Positions 1 to 8,813 of a DNA stretch of 64,000 bases are shown here, in pieces (within the stretch, counting starts at the first letter, position 1; the number at the start of each line of letters is the position of its first letter). Below the pieces are notes generated by a model, which made no database searches, was not told the origin of the DNA, and saw nothing but the letters and a program-made list of their open reading frames with translations. The stretch is from the NCBI RefSeq assembly GCF_947488025.1, contig NZ_CANKYS010000002.1, forward strand, positions 310,001 through 374,000, read 5' to 3'. The position numbers were made by a program, and so were the translations under genes. This stretch comes from an uncultured Nocardioides sp. (GTDB taxonomy: Bacteria; Actinomycetota; Actinomycetes; Propionibacteriales; Nocardioidaceae).

Positions 1-1761
1 GGTGCCGTCGACCGGCATGTCGGCGCGATCGCGGAGCATCTCCTCGCGACCGTGCACCTCAGGTGCGTCGGCGACGTCACCGTTGCCCTCGGCCGGGTTG
101 TCGTCCAGCTCGAGGAGCGCGACCTCGGGGTGGTGCAGGTCGAAGGCGGGCGACTCCGAGCGGATGCGCGGCAGCATGTGGAAGTTGTGGCGCGGGGGCG
201 GGCAGCTGGTTGCCCACTCGAGCGAGCGGCCCCAGCCCCACGGGTCGTCCACCTCGACCTTCGGCCCCTTGGCCGAGAGGTAGACGTTGAGGAAGAACGG
301 CAGCGTCGACGCGGCCAGGAGGAACGAGCCCACCGTGGAGATCTGGTTGAGCGTGGTGAAGCCGTCCTCGGGCAGGTAGTCGGCGTAGCGACGCGGCATG
401 CCCTCGACACCCAGCCAGTGCTGGACGAGGAAGGTGGTGTGGAAGCCGACGAAGAGGATCCAGAAGTGCACCTTGCCGAGCCGCTCGTCCAGCATCCGGC
501 CGGTCATCTTGGGCCACCAGAAGTAGAACCCGGCGAACATCGCGAAGACCACGGTGCCGAAGACGACGTAGTGGAAGTGCGCGACCACGAAGTAGGAGTC
601 GGACACGTGGAAGTCGAGCGGCGGGCTGGCCAGGATGACGCCGGTGAGGCCGCCGAAGAGGAACGTGACGAGGAAGCCGATCGACCACAGCATCGGGGTG
701 TCGAAGGACAGGGATCCGCCCCACATCGTGCCGATCCAGTTGAAGAACTTCACTCCTGTGGGCACCGCGATCAGGAACGTCATGCCGGAGAAGAACGGCA
801 GGTCGACCGCGCCGGTGACGAACATGTGGTGCGCCCACACGGCCACGGACAGCATCGCGATGCCGAGGGTCGCCGCAACCAGGCCGACGTAGCCGAAGAT
901 CGGCTTGCGGCTGAAGACCGGGAGGATCTCGGACACGATGCCGAAGAACGGCAGCGCGATGATGTAGACCTCTGGGTGCCCGAAGAACCAGAACAGGTGC
1001 TGCCACAGGATCGGGCCGCCGTGCGACGGGTCGAACACGTGGGCCCCGAGGATCCGGTCGGCCTCCAGCGAGAGCAGCGCGCCCGCCAGGATCGGGAACA
1101 CCATGATCACGAGCATGCTGGTGATGAGCGTGTTCCACACGAAGATCGGCATCCGGAACATGGTCATGCCGGGCGCGCGCATGCAGATGATCGTGGTGAT
1201 GAAGTTGACGCCACCGAGGATGGAGCCGAGACCCGCCATCCAGAGACCCATGATCCACAGGTCACCGCCCACGCCCGGGCTGCGTACGGCGTCGGACAGC
1301 GGCGTGTAGGCGAACCACCCGAAGTCCGCCGCTCCGCCCGGGGTGAGGAAGCCGGACGCGGCGATCAGGCCACCGAACAGGAACAGCCAGTAGCTGAACA
1401 TGTTGAGGCGCGGGAACGCGACGTCAGGCGCACCGATCTGCAGCGGCATGATCACGTTGGCGAAGCCGAAGAACAGGGGCGTCGCGAACAACAGCAGCAT
1501 GATCGTGCCGTGCATCGTGAACAGCTGGTTGTAGAGCTGGTCGTTGACGATCTGCTGGCCGGGGTAGGCGAGCTCCGACCGGATCAGCATCGCCATGATG
1601 CCGGCGATGATGAACCACCCGAACGAGGTGATCAGGTACATCTTGCCGATCAGCTTGTGATCGGTGGTGGTCATGATGCGCACGGCCTGCTCGCCGAGGC
1701 GCTTCCTGGGCTCCGGAGGCGGCGTCGCGGCCTCCGGCCGGGATGTGGTGGGGGCGCTCAC
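1..1761 (-). CDS. ctaD: Cytochrome c oxidase subunit I (3' end cut by window edge)
   Basis: Catalytic heme-copper subunit of the aa3 oxidase: a membrane protein that reduces O2 with electrons from subunit II while pumping protons. 587 codons are visible and the reading frame is still open at base 1, so the C-terminus lies outside. Visible motifs are WFFGHPEVY (about residue 257, CuB His and cross-linked Tyr), WAHHMF (about 309, two CuB His) and HFHYVVFG (about 394, heme ligands), plus the actinobacterial CPPPRHNFH tail motif near 527. The start is GTG at 1761, which shares GTGA with the stop of ctaC, so the two are translationally coupled. After the start comes a Pro/Glu-rich 28-residue tail before the first TTDHK motif. 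Identity is certain from these motifs. Confidence 0.97.
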   Translation of the reverse strand, partial: MSAPTTSRPEAATPPPEPRKRLGEQAVRIMTTTDHKLIGKMYLITSFGWFIIAGIMAMLIRSELAYPGQQIVNDQLYNQLFTMHGTIMLLLFATPLFFGFANVIMPLQIGAPDVAFPRLNMFSYWLFLFGGLIAASGFLTPGGAADFGWFAYTPLSDAVRSPGVGGDLWIMGLWMAGLGSILGGVNFITTIICMRAPGMTMFRMPIFVWNTLITSMLVIMVFPILAGALLSLEADRILGAHVFDPSHGGPILWQHLFWFFGHPEVYIIALPFFGIVSEILPVFSRKPIFGYVGLVAATLGIAMLSVAVWAHHMFVTGAVDLPFFSGMTFLIAVPTGVKFFNWIGTMWGGSLSFDTPMLWSIGFLVTFLFGGLTGVILASPPLDFHVSDSYFVVAHFHYVVFGTVVFAMFAGFYFWWPKMTGRMLDERLGKVHFWILFVGFHTTFLVQHWLGVEGMPRRYADYLPEDGFTTLNQISTVGSFLLAASTLPFFLNVYLSAKGPKVEVDDPWGWGRSLEWATSCPPPRHNFHMLPRIRSESPAFDLHHPEVALLELDDNPAEGNGDVADAPEVHGREEMLRDRADMPVDGT

Positions 1762-2669
1762 TCGCTGCTTCCTTCCGAATCGTCCTCGAGACCTGCCTGC
1801 TCGCGGACGTAGTCGCCACCGAGGATGGGCAGCTCGGCGGTGTTGCCGGCGTCTGCCAGCTCGCCGAGATAGGCGTCGTACTCCTCCTGGCTGACGACCT
1901 TGACGTTGAAGAGCATCCGCGAGTGGGAGACACCGCAGAGCTCGTAGCACTTGCCGGCGTAGGTGCCCTCGACGGTCGGGGTGACCTGGAGCCTGTTGAC
2001 CCGTCCGGGGATGACGTCCAGCTTCACGAGGAACGACGGCACGCCGAAGGAGTGGATCACGTCGGGCGAGTGGAGGTTGAACTGGATCGTCTGGTCGACC
2101 GGCAGCACCAGTGTCGGGATCTTGGCGCCGGTGCCGGAGGTGTAGACGTAGGAGTCGTAGGCGAAGTCGTCGCCCTGGGCCGTCGCGGACGTGTCCTGCT
2201 CGCCCACACCGTGGTTGAAGGTCCACGACCACTGCTGGCCGAGAACCTCGACGGTCATGTCGGGCTCGGGGTCGATGTTGAGGACCTCGTCCTGCACCCG
2301 GACGGTGTGGAAGAAGAACACGACGCACATGAGGACCGGCGCGATCGTGTAGAACACCTCGAGCGGCAGGTTGTAGCGCGTCTGCCGCGGCACCTCGTCA
2401 TCGCTGCGGCGACGGAACCTCACCACGGCGTAGAGGATGAGGCCCCAGACGATGAGGCCGGTCACCATCGCGGCGACCCAGGCCCACTTCCAGAGCTCGT
2501 AGGTGTAGGGACCTTGCGCGCTGGCGCGGTCGGGCATCGCGAGGTTGCGGATCTGGTTCTGGTCGGCCTCGGAGCACCCGGCCAGAACCAGCATCGCCAC
2601 GCCCAGCAGCGCGACCCTCAGGGTGCGCCGCACGGGCGCGCCCGAAAGCTTGGGGACTTGCAGACCCAC
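1758..2669 (-). CDS. ctaC: Cytochrome c oxidase subunit II (lipoprotein)
   Basis: Subunit II carries the binuclear CuA centre that takes electrons from cytochrome c and passes them to subunit I. At 303 aa it has a lipoprotein signal with lipobox LAGC (Cys32), two further membrane segments (about 58-85 and 100-122), then a periplasm-side cupredoxin domain. The CuA ligands are visible in [13 protein letters not shown]: Cys241, Cys245, His249 and Met252. The C-terminus is acidic. The start is GTG at 2669, with an AGAGAGG purine stretch 8 nt upstream. It is the first gene of a minus-strand pair with ctaD and diverges from the desulfurase gene across about 150 bp. A TACCCT hexamer at 2706-2711 on the minus strand could be its -10. 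Confidence 0.97.
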   Translation of the reverse strand: MGLQVPKLSGAPVRRTLRVALLGVAMLVLAGCSEADQNQIRNLAMPDRASAQGPYTYELWKWAWVAAMVTGLIVWGLILYAVVRFRRRSDDEVPRQTRYNLPLEVFYTIAPVLMCVVFFFHTVRVQDEVLNIDPEPDMTVEVLGQQWSWTFNHGVGEQDTSATAQGDDFAYDSYVYTSGTGAKIPTLVLPVDQTIQFNLHSPDVIHSFGVPSFLVKLDVIPGRVNRLQVTPTVEGTYAGKCYELCGVSHSRMLFNVKVVSQEEYDAYLGELADAGNTAELPILGGDYVREQAGLEDDSEGSSE

Positions 2670-2809
2670 TGACGAGCCTCTCTCTCGGTCCTTCTCGACA
2701 AGACAGAGGGTATCCCCATCTGGCCGCGTCGTGCGGGGCAGGGTGGGGTGTCGGCCGATCTGCGCAGGTCAGGGTCCGTCCGCCCACCCCGAGGGCGCTG
2801 CGCGTGGCA

Positions 2810-2815
2810 TAAGTT
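2810..2815 (+). promoter_or_regulatory. Leaderless -10 element of the desulfurase gene
   Basis: TAAGTT lies exactly 6 nt before the GTG at 2822, the spacing expected when transcription begins at the start codon. No -35 hexamer is obvious. Inferred from pattern only. Confidence 0.5.
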
Positions 2816-2821
2816 GCCCCT

Positions 2822-3949
2822 GTGACTGCCCCTCCACCCGGGCCCGCCGACCTCGACAGCGCGTCCTCGGCGCCGCTGCACCCGGCGGCACGCGAGGTGC
2901 TCCTGGCCGCCCTGGACCGGGGGTACGCCGACCCTCGCAGGTTGCACCGCTCCGGCCGCGAGGCACGGCTGCTGCTCGACAACGCGCGCGAGGCCACGGC
3001 GGAGGCGCTCGGCGTACGCCCCGACGAGGTCACCTTCACCCCCAGCGGCACGCACGCCGTGCACCTCGGGCTGCTGGGCCTGGTCCGCGGGTCTCGCCGC
3101 GGCACCGTGGTCGTCCACTCGGCCGTGGAGCACTCCGCCGTGCGGCACGCCGTGGCGTGGGGCGCCTCGGCCTGCGAGGTCGGCGTCGAGGGCGACGGGC
3201 GCGTCTACGACGGCGACCTCGTCGAGAACGCGTGCTCCCCCGGCGTCGCTGCGGTCGCGCTCCAGACCGCGAACCACGAGGTCGGCACGCTCCAGGACGT
3301 CGGTCGCTTCGAGCTGCCCAACGACGTCCCGCTCTTCACCGACGCGTGCGCCTCGATGGGCCGGCTGCCGCTGCCGTCCGGCTGGGCGGCCGCCGCAGGG
3401 TCGGCGCACAAGTGGGGCGGCCCGGCGGGCGTCGGCGTCCTGCTGGTCCGCAAGCGCGCACGCTGGCGCAACCCCTTCCCGGGCGACGACCGCGTCGACG
3501 AGCGCTCGACCGGTTTCGAGAACATCCCGGCCGTCCTCGCCGCGGCCGCCTCGCTCCAGGCGGTCGTGGCCGAGCGCGACGAGGTCAATGCGCGCCAGCA
3601 CGGGCTCGTGGACGTCGTACGCCGCCGGGTGGCGGCGGAGGTGCCCGACGTCGAGGTCGTCGGCGACCCGGACCGGCGCCTCCCCCACCTCGTGACCTTC
3701 TCGTGCCTCTACGTCGACGGCGAGGCGCTCGTCACCGAGCTCGACCGGCGGGGCTTCGGCGTCGCGAGCGGGTCTGCGTGCACGGCCTCGACACTGACGC
3801 CCAGCCACGTGCTCGAGGCGATGGGCGTCCTCACGCACGGCAACGTGCGGCTCTCCCTGCAGCGCGACACCACGCGCGCCGACGTCGACGCCTTCTGCGA
3901 CGTGCTGCCCGAGGTGGTGGCCGAGATCCGGTCGCGGGTGGGCCTGTGA
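2822..3949 (+). CDS. Cysteine desulfurase / class V aminotransferase
   Basis: PLP-dependent enzyme of the NifS/IscS fold that takes sulfur from L-cysteine and hands it to acceptors. At 375 aa it is of normal size but has a short N-terminus (start GTG 2822, preceded by a leaderless -10). The PLP-binding lysine is in SAHKWGGP (Lys197), and the active-site cysteine sits in the loop ASGSACTAST (Cys320). The partner is the next gene, a TusA-like carrier whose GTG start overlaps this stop (GTGA), which suggests direct sulfur relay between the two products. This is probably not the general ISC/SUF desulfurase, since no scaffold genes adjoin it; a role in tRNA thiolation or cofactor sulfur transfer is possible but inferred. 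Confidence 0.88.
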   Translation: MTAPPPGPADLDSASSAPLHPAAREVLLAALDRGYADPRRLHRSGREARLLLDNAREATAEALGVRPDEVTFTPSGTHAVHLGLLGLVRGSRRGTVVVHSAVEHSAVRHAVAWGASACEVGVEGDGRVYDGDLVENACSPGVAAVALQTANHEVGTLQDVGRFELPNDVPLFTDACASMGRLPLPSGWAAAAGSAHKWGGPAGVGVLLVRKRARWRNPFPGDDRVDERSTGFENIPAVLAAAASLQAVVAERDEVNARQHGLVDVVRRRVAAEVPDVEVVGDPDRRLPHLVTFSCLYVDGEALVTELDRRGFGVASGSACTASTLTPSHVLEAMGVLTHGNVRLSLQRDTTRADVDAFCDVLPEVVAEIRSRVGL

Positions 3950-4203
3950 GCGACTCCCCCGGACCGTCCCGGGACGTCGCGCTGGAGCTGGACTGCCGGG
4001 ACATGCCGTGCCCGATGCCGGTCATCGAGCTCGCGCGCCACCTCGGCGACGTCAAGGTCGGCGAGCTGCTGGCGGTGGTCGCCCACGACCCGGCCGCCGC
4101 GGTCGACGTACCGGCCTGGTGCCGGATGAAGGCGCAGGACTACGTCGGCGCCGACGTCGCGGACGACGGCGCGCCGCGCTACGTCGTACGACGTCTCACC
4201 TGA
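3946..4203 (+). CDS. TusA-family sulfurtransferase
   Basis: Small (85 aa) sulfur-carrier protein. The CPxP motif of the family is present (DMPCPMP; Cys22 is the persulfide-accepting residue), followed by the alpha-beta core with AVVAHDPAAAVDVPAWC. The GTG start at 3946 lies inside the stop of the desulfurase gene, so the pair is translationally coupled and the likely job is to accept persulfide from that enzyme. An extra Cys at position 17 and one at 59 are unusual but not diagnostic. The downstream acceptor is unknown. Confidence 0.88.
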   Translation: MSDSPGPSRDVALELDCRDMPCPMPVIELARHLGDVKVGELLAVVAHDPAAAVDVPAWCRMKAQDYVGADVADDGAPRYVVRRLT

Positions 4204-4220
4204 GGGTGCCGCCCGGCTGA

Positions 4221-4313
4221 CCGGGTTTCGACACGCTCCGTCGCGACTTCGTTCCTCAGTCGCGGTCGCTGCTCAACCACCGACGATCGAGGCCGCTGAC
4301 GCGTCCTCGATCA
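4221..4313 (-). repeat. 93-bp 3'-end repeat, copy 1 (downstream of sugar kinase)
   Basis: Reading the minus strand, the repeat begins with the TGA stop of the sugar-kinase gene (4313-4311) and runs 93 bp to ...GTCGAAACCCGG. It matches the plus-strand copy at 5614-5706 at 87 of 93 positions. The core contains GTGGTTGAGCAGCGACC and GAGGAACGAAG. See the matching finding. Confidence 0.9.
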
Positions 4314-5297
4314 GGGCCTGATGGTCCGCAGGTGGGGCTCGAAGTCGGCGGCGGCCTGGTCGCCGTAGGTCGCCGCGCACCGCTCGAGGAAGGCGCTGCG
4401 GGAGATCTCGTACTCCTGGGTGCCGATCTTCTCCACCACGTGGACGGCGAGGAGGCAGCCGAGCTGGGCGGCGCGCTCGTGGCCGAGGCCCCAGGTGAGG
4501 GCCGCGAGGAACCCGGCGCGGAACGCGTCGCCGACGCCGGTCGGCTCGACCTTGGCGATCTCGGGAACGGCACCGACGACGATCGACTCCGCGCCCTCGC
4601 GGTCGATCCGGACGCCGGCCGCGCCGAGGGTGACCACCCAGGTGCCGACGCGCGAGAGGATCTCGTCGCGACTCCACCCGGTCTTCTGGGTGATCAGGCT
4701 CGCCTCGTACTCGTTGGAGAACAGGATGTCCGCACCGTCGATGAGGGGCCGGATGAGGTCGCCGTCGCCGAACGCCAGCTGCTGCGAGGGGTCGGCCAGG
4801 AAGCGGTAGCCCCGCTGGCGGCACTCCTCGGTGTGGCGCAGCATCCCGTCCGGGTCGTCCGGGCCGATGATCACGTAGTCCGGGGCACCGACGCGGTCCA
4901 CGATCGGCTTGAGCTCGATCTCGCGCGACTCGCTCATCGCGCCGGCGTAGAAGCTGGCGATCTGCGCCATCGAGGTGTCGTTGGTGCACACGAAGCGCGC
5001 GGTGTGCCGCGTCTCCGAGACGTGCACGGAGTCGCAGTCGACGTTGTGCCGCTCCAGCCACGAGCGGTACTCGGCGAAGTCCTCGCCGACCGCGCCGACG
5101 AGCACCGGGCGCAGGCCCAGGTTGCCCAGTCCGAAGCAGATGTTGGCGGCGCAGCCACCTCGGCGCACCTCGAGGTCCTCGACCAGGAAGGAGACCGAGA
5201 GCTTGTCGAGCTGGTCGACCACCAGGCTGTCAGCGAACTTGCCCGGGAAGGACATCAGGTGGTCGGTCGCGATGGATCCGGCAACGAGGAGGGACAC
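4311..5297 (-). CDS. PfkB-family carbohydrate (adenosine-like) kinase
   Basis: Ribokinase/PfkB fold kinase, 328 aa from the GTG at 5297. The chosen start gives the family's usual N-terminus LLVAGSIATDHLM; the frame remains open upstream to 5498, but that extension would overlap the divergent small gene. It has the GGCAANI substrate-lid motif near 48 and the catalytic signature PTGVGDAF (Asp257). It resembles the actinobacterial adenosine kinase group (M. tuberculosis Rv2202c/CbhK), which phosphorylates adenosine with ATP; the substrate is not provable here. A TAGTGT hexamer 8 nt before the start suggests a near-leaderless mRNA. The gene ends in a long repeat shared with its divergent neighbour. 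Confidence 0.88.
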   Translation of the reverse strand: MSLLVAGSIATDHLMSFPGKFADSLVVDQLDKLSVSFLVEDLEVRRGGCAANICFGLGNLGLRPVLVGAVGEDFAEYRSWLERHNVDCDSVHVSETRHTARFVCTNDTSMAQIASFYAGAMSESREIELKPIVDRVGAPDYVIIGPDDPDGMLRHTEECRQRGYRFLADPSQQLAFGDGDLIRPLIDGADILFSNEYEASLITQKTGWSRDEILSRVGTWVVTLGAAGVRIDREGAESIVVGAVPEIAKVEPTGVGDAFRAGFLAALTWGLGHERAAQLGCLLAVHVVEKIGTQEYEISRSAFLERCAATYGDQAAADFEPHLRTIRP

Positions 5298-5305
5298 GCC
5301 GCGAG

Positions 5306-5311
5306 ACACTA
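5306..5311 (-). promoter_or_regulatory. -10 element of the sugar kinase gene
   Basis: TAGTGT on the minus strand, 8 nt before the GTG at 5297; this supports the short N-terminus of the kinase. Confidence 0.45.
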
Positions 5312-5348
5312 CCTCGCAGTACGGCTCGGGATACGCATCAGTAGCCAA

Positions 5349-5354
5349 TAGCGT
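5349..5354 (+). promoter_or_regulatory. Leaderless -10 element of the 84-aa gene
   Basis: TAGCGT on the plus strand, 7 nt before ATG 5362. It is back-to-back with the kinase -10, leaving a divergent promoter region of about 64 bp between the two start codons. Confidence 0.45.
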
Positions 5355-5361
5355 CGTGCCC

Positions 5362-5616
5362 ATGACGACGTCCCGACGCCCCGCGCCCCTCTTCAGCGAC
5401 GAGCTGGGCACCCCTGCCGAGATGGCCGCCGACGGCCGCGAGACCAGCCGCAACCTCGGCCTCCGGAGCCGCCTCGAGCGCGCGGCCCGGGCCGCCACGT
5501 CGCCCGCCCCGAGCCTGCGCTTCGACGACTACCCGGCCGAGGTCGGCAAGCGCGAGATCCGCGTCTCCGACGCCGCCGCCCGGATCGCCAACGCGCTCCA
5601 CCTGCACCTGGACTGA
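5362..5616 (+). CDS. Small conserved-looking hypothetical protein
   Basis: 84-aa basic protein, no function recognised. It has no membrane segment and no Cys. It contains the stretch LRFDDYPAEVGKREIRVSDA and ends in an Ala/Leu/His helix (IANALHLHLD). The ATG at 5362 is preceded at 7 nt by a good -10 hexamer, which argues that it is real rather than a shadow of the opposite frame. It is transcribed divergently from the sugar kinase and ends in the same 93-bp repeat, so the two genes behave as one unit bounded by inverted repeats. Confidence 0.6.
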   Translation: MTTSRRPAPLFSDELGTPAEMAADGRETSRNLGLRSRLERAARAATSPAPSLRFDDYPAEVGKREIRVSDAAARIANALHLHLD

Positions 5617-5706
5617 TCGAGGACGCGCCAGCGGACTCGATCGTTGGTGGTTGAGCAGCGACCGCGGCTGAGGAACGAAGCCGCGACGGAGCATGTCGAA
5701 ACCCGG
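5614..5706 (+). repeat. 93-bp 3'-end repeat, copy 2 (downstream of 84-aa gene)
   Basis: It begins at the TGA stop of the 84-aa gene and is inverted relative to copy 1 (87/93 identical, six substitutions, no gaps). Together the copies bracket the divergent kinase/84-aa pair. Confidence 0.9.
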
Positions 5707-5739
5707 AAAGCCGAGGAGCAGCGTCAGCCGACACGTACG

Positions 5740-5774
5740 ACGAAGGGCCCCCGCCGCTGGCGGGGGCCCTTCGT
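5740..5774 (+). terminator. Bidirectional intrinsic-type terminator
   Basis: A perfect 16-bp stem (ACGAAGGGCCCCCGCC with its complement) around a 3-nt GCT loop, between the convergent 84-aa gene and the Fe-S carrier gene. No long T tract, as is common in actinobacteria. Confidence 0.8.
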
Positions 5775-5782
5775 GTGTCATG

Positions 5783-5839
5783 GATTTCGACGCGGCCGTC
5801 GCGACCTCGTTCCTCGGTCGCGGGCCTTGCTCAATCTGG
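5783..5839 (-). repeat. Diverged copy of the 3'-end repeat (downstream of erpA)
   Basis: On the minus strand this reads ...ATTGAGCAAGGCCCGCGACC...GAGGAACGAGGTCGCGAC...GTCGAAATC, a degenerate version of the 93-bp repeat core. It lies after the Fe-S carrier gene and in its sense direction. Confidence 0.7.
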
Positions 5840-5880
5840 CCGCTCTTCGAGGCTTCGCAAGCTCAGCCTCGAGCGTCACA

Positions 5881-6240
5881 TCAGTGGAACGAGTCGCCGC
5901 AGGCGCAGGAGCCGGTGGCGTTGGGGTTGTCGATCGTGAAGCCCTGCTTCTCGATGGTGTCGACGAAGTCGATCTCGGCACCGTTGAGGTAGGGGACGCT
6001 CATCCGGTCGACGACCACGGTCACGCCGTCGAAGTCGGTGGTCACGTCGCCGTCGAGGGTGCGCTCGTCGAAGAAGAGCTGGTAGCGGAGGCCCGAGCAG
6101 CCACCGGGCTGCACGGAGATCCGCAGGGCCAGGTCGTCACGACCCTCCTGCTCGAGGAGGCTCTTGATCTTGCCGGCAGCGACATCGGACAGGTTGATCT
6201 GGTCAGTGCGGCGCTCGGTGGTCTCGACCTGCTCGGTCAT
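5881..6240 (-). CDS. erpA: A-type iron-sulfur cluster carrier
   Basis: 119-aa HesB/IscA-family protein that binds and delivers Fe-S clusters to apo-enzymes. The three conserved cysteines are visible: GGCSG (Cys48) and the C-terminal CACG (Cys112, Cys114). The start is ATG 6240 (MTEQVETTERR), which gives the normal family length; the open frame further upstream lacks similarity to the family. Annotated erpA by actinobacterial convention; iscA-like naming would also fit. Fe-S enzymes encoded nearby (quinolinate synthase, IspG, molybdopterin oxidoreductase) are plausible clients, but this is inference. Confidence 0.92.
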   Translation of the reverse strand: MTEQVETTERRTDQINLSDVAAGKIKSLLEQEGRDDLALRISVQPGGCSGLRYQLFFDERTLDGDVTTDFDGVTVVVDRMSVPYLNGAEIDFVDTIEKQGFTIDNPNATGSCACGDSFH

Positions 6241-6331
6241 CTCATCACTCCAGAAGTCTCGGGTACTGCTTGGCTCAATGGTCGCACACCGAGGGTTATT
6301 CCCCGTGCTCGCGCCCGAAGCTGCCCCGGCC

Positions 6332-7414
6332 TCAGCGCGACCAGGTGCGCGCGACGCGGGCGGCGAGGTCGGCGAGTGCCTCGGCGGGGGCACCGAGGGC
6401 GCGCTCCTCCCCCACGAGGTCGACGAGGGAGTACGCCGACTCGATGCCGAGGGCGCGCATCTCGCGCGAACCGACCAGCACCTGGCCGGCGAGGGCGATG
6501 CAGGGGCGCAGGGCCTCCGAGGCGACGGCGGCCACCCCGTAGGGCACCTTGCCGGCCCGGCTGGAGAAGTCGAAGGCTCCCTCGCCGGTCACGACGAGGT
6601 CGGCCGCACGGGCGCGCTCGGCCAGGGACACCGCGGCGGCGACCAGGTCGATGCCGGGCTCCCGGGTCGCGCCGAGGGCCAGCAGCGCGTAGCCGATGCC
6701 GCCGGCCGCACCGGCCCCCTTCTCCAGCGACGTGCGCCGGTCCGTGGCGGTGGCGAAGGCCTCGAGCCACCCGTCCACCTCCGCGATGCGGTCCTCGGCC
6801 ACGCCCTTCTGCGGCCCGAAGGTCTTGGTGGCCCCGAAGAGCCCGGTGAGCGGGTTGTCCACGTCGCTGGCGGCGACGAGCGTGACGCCGGCCAGGCGCG
6901 AGCGCGCTGCGGACAGGTCCACCGTCGTCACCGACGCCAGGGGCGCGGCTCCCCCGTCGAGCACCCCGTCGGCCTCGGCGCCGAGCGCGGCCAGGACGCC
7001 CGCGCCACCGTCGTTCGTCCCGGTACCGCCGAGCCCGACCACGACGGTCCGCGCCCCGCCGGCCACGGCGGCGAGCACCAGCTCACCGACGCCGGCGCTG
7101 GAGGCGGTCTCGACCGGCCCCGACACCAGGTGCAGCCCCGCGGCCTGTGCGCTCTCGACGTACGCGGTGTCACCGACCCTCAGCACCACCGCGGGCACCG
7201 GGTCGCCCTGGGGTCCGCCGACGGTCACCGCGTCGAGCGACCCGCCGAGGGCGGCGTGCAGGACGTCGACGAAACCCGGCCCGCCGTCGGCCATCGGAGC
7301 CAGGTCGAGGTGGTCGTCGGGGGCGTGCCGACGCCAGCCCTCGGCGACCGCCTCGGCGGCCTGCACCGCGGTCAGGGTGCCGGCGAACTTGTCCGGGGCG
7401 ATCAGCACGCGCAT
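6332..7414 (-). CDS. Glycerate kinase
   Basis: GlxK-family enzyme phosphorylating D-glycerate with ATP. 360 aa starting MRVLIAPDKFAGTLTA, the hallmark N-terminus of the family; ATG 7423 (adding MAA) is a possible alternative. Other family stretches visible are DLAPMADGGPGFVDVL, VGLGGTGTNDGGAGVLAALG near the middle and VVTGEGAFDFSSRAGKVPYGVA near the C-terminus. It is monocistronic, divergent from the SRPBCC gene. No other glycolate or glycerate pathway gene adjoins it. Confidence 0.92.
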   Translation of the reverse strand: MRVLIAPDKFAGTLTAVQAAEAVAEGWRRHAPDDHLDLAPMADGGPGFVDVLHAALGGSLDAVTVGGPQGDPVPAVVLRVGDTAYVESAQAAGLHLVSGPVETASSAGVGELVLAAVAGGARTVVVGLGGTGTNDGGAGVLAALGAEADGVLDGGAAPLASVTTVDLSAARSRLAGVTLVAASDVDNPLTGLFGATKTFGPQKGVAEDRIAEVDGWLEAFATATDRRTSLEKGAGAAGGIGYALLALGATREPGIDLVAAAVSLAERARAADLVVTGEGAFDFSSRAGKVPYGVAAVASEALRPCIALAGQVLVGSREMRALGIESAYSLVDLVGEERALGAPAEALADLAARVARTWSR

Positions 7415-7469
7415 GGCCGCCATGATCCAGCAATGCCCGTCCACGGGGTGCGTCGGGCATGCTGGTCGC

Positions 7470-7886
7470 ATGAGCTTGGACCCCATCGTCGCCGAGATCA
7501 CGGTCCCGGCGACCCCGACCGAGGCCTTCGTCGGCTTCACAGCCCAGATGGGCGAGTGGTGGGACCCCCTGCTCACCCCTGATCCGCCCACCTTCACCGG
7601 AATCGCGATCGACCCCAACGGTCCCGTCGCGTCCGTGCACGGCGATGAGCAGCACGTCTGGGGCCGGGTGATGCAGTGGGACCCGATCGGCGAGTACACG
7701 CAGGAGTTCTGGCTCTGGCACCCCGAGGACGAGGCGACGGTGCTCGACGTCCGGTTCACCGAGGCTCCCGAGGGCTCGCAGGTACGCCTCGTGCACAGCG
7801 GCTGGACCGCCGGCACCGAGGAGCTGCGTGAGAAGTTCCTGCACTGGGGTGACCTCCTCCAGCGCTACGCCTCTCACGTGTCGTGA
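7470..7886 (+). CDS. SRPBCC / AHSA1-like domain protein
   Basis: 138-aa START/SRPBCC-fold protein (polyketide-cyclase/AHSA1 type). The pattern is typical: an N-terminal strand IVAEITVPATPTEAFVGF, WW motif EWWDPLL, a central VWGRVMQWDPIGEYTQEFWLWHP and C-terminal helix EELREKFLHWGDLLQRYA. Such proteins bind small hydrophobic ligands; the ligand is unknown. The start is ATG 7470, and CATGCT 6 nt upstream may act as a leaderless -10. The stop overlaps the GTG of the following GNAT gene, so the two form an operon. Confidence 0.75.
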   Translation: MSLDPIVAEITVPATPTEAFVGFTAQMGEWWDPLLTPDPPTFTGIAIDPNGPVASVHGDEQHVWGRVMQWDPIGEYTQEFWLWHPEDEATVLDVRFTEAPEGSQVRLVHSGWTAGTEELREKFLHWGDLLQRYASHVS

Positions 7887-8770
7887 CCGCGCCGGTCGTC
7901 CGGCCCATGCGCGAGGAGGACCTCGAGGCCTTCGCCGAGATCACCGCGACCTCCTACCACGAGGTCGACACGCGCACCCACCAGCGCGCCTGGCCCGACC
8001 CCGTACGACGTCCCGCCACACGCAACGGCCACTGGATCCGGCGTACCGGGCGGGCGCTGGTCACCGACCCCGGCGGCTGCTGGGTCGCCGAGGTGGACGG
8101 CGAGGTCGTCGGCGGTGCGGTGTCACGGGTGCGCGAGCTGATGTGGATCCTCGCCTCCTTCGCCGTGCGACCCGAGCACCAGGGTCGCGGCGTCGGCACC
8201 GAGCTGATGGCGGCGGCGATGCACCACGGGCGGGGGTGCCTGCGCGGCATGTTCGCCGCCAGCGCCGACCCCGGCGCCGTACGCCGCTACCGGCTCGCCG
8301 GCTTCGACCTGCACCCGCAGATGATGCTCACCGGGGTGGTCGACCGCAGCGCGATCCCGGTCGTGGACCGGGTCCGCGAGGGCTCAGCGGGCGACGTGGA
8401 CCTGATGGACTCCGTCGACCGGCGCACGCGGGGGGCGGCGCACCTCGGTGACCACGAGCTGCTGCTCGCGCAGTTCCGGCTCGTCGTCACCGACCACTCG
8501 ACCGGATCGGGCTACGCCTACGTCGACGACGACGGCGTTCCCGTGCTGGTCGCCGCCACCAACCGGCGTACGGCGTCGGGGCTGATGTGGGAGGCGCTGG
8601 CCTCCTCGGCGCCCGGCTCGCAGCTCCAGGTCCGCCACATCACCGCGGCCAACGCGTGGGCGCTCGACGTGGGGCTGGCCGCGCGGATGGCGATCTACAC
8701 CGACGGCTACCTGTGCCTGCGCCGGATGAAGCCGCCGGTGCCCTACCTGCACCACGGCTCGCTGCTCTAG
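7883..8770 (+). CDS. GNAT-family N-acetyltransferase
   Basis: 295-aa acyltransferase; GTG 7883 overlaps the previous stop. The acetyl-CoA binding motif is clear in the N-terminal half: FAVRPEHQGRGVGTELMAAAM (about residues 93-113). The C-terminal half (after about 150) is a second GNAT-like segment lacking a clear Q/RxxGxG motif, ending in LRRMKPPVPYLHHGSLL. Substrate unknown. Its coupling with a ligand-binding SRPBCC protein is the only contextual clue. Confidence 0.8.
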   Translation: MTAPVVRPMREEDLEAFAEITATSYHEVDTRTHQRAWPDPVRRPATRNGHWIRRTGRALVTDPGGCWVAEVDGEVVGGAVSRVRELMWILASFAVRPEHQGRGVGTELMAAAMHHGRGCLRGMFAASADPGAVRRYRLAGFDLHPQMMLTGVVDRSAIPVVDRVREGSAGDVDLMDSVDRRTRGAAHLGDHELLLAQFRLVVTDHSTGSGYAYVDDDGVPVLVAATNRRTASGLMWEALASSAPGSQLQVRHITAANAWALDVGLAARMAIYTDGYLCLRRMKPPVPYLHHGSLL

Positions 8771-8813
8771 CTCAAGCGGGTCAGCGCCGACACCCCGTCG
8801 ACCAGGTCGTCGA

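Noticed and set aside
52-1812. Long plus-strand open frame opposite ctaD
   Set aside because: Its translation is Arg/Glu/His-rich low-complexity sequence without motifs, while ctaD on the other strand has all its catalytic residues.
4311-5498. Longer form of the sugar kinase starting at 5498
   Set aside because: The extra 67 residues do not resemble the family and would overlap the divergent promoter and the 84-aa gene.
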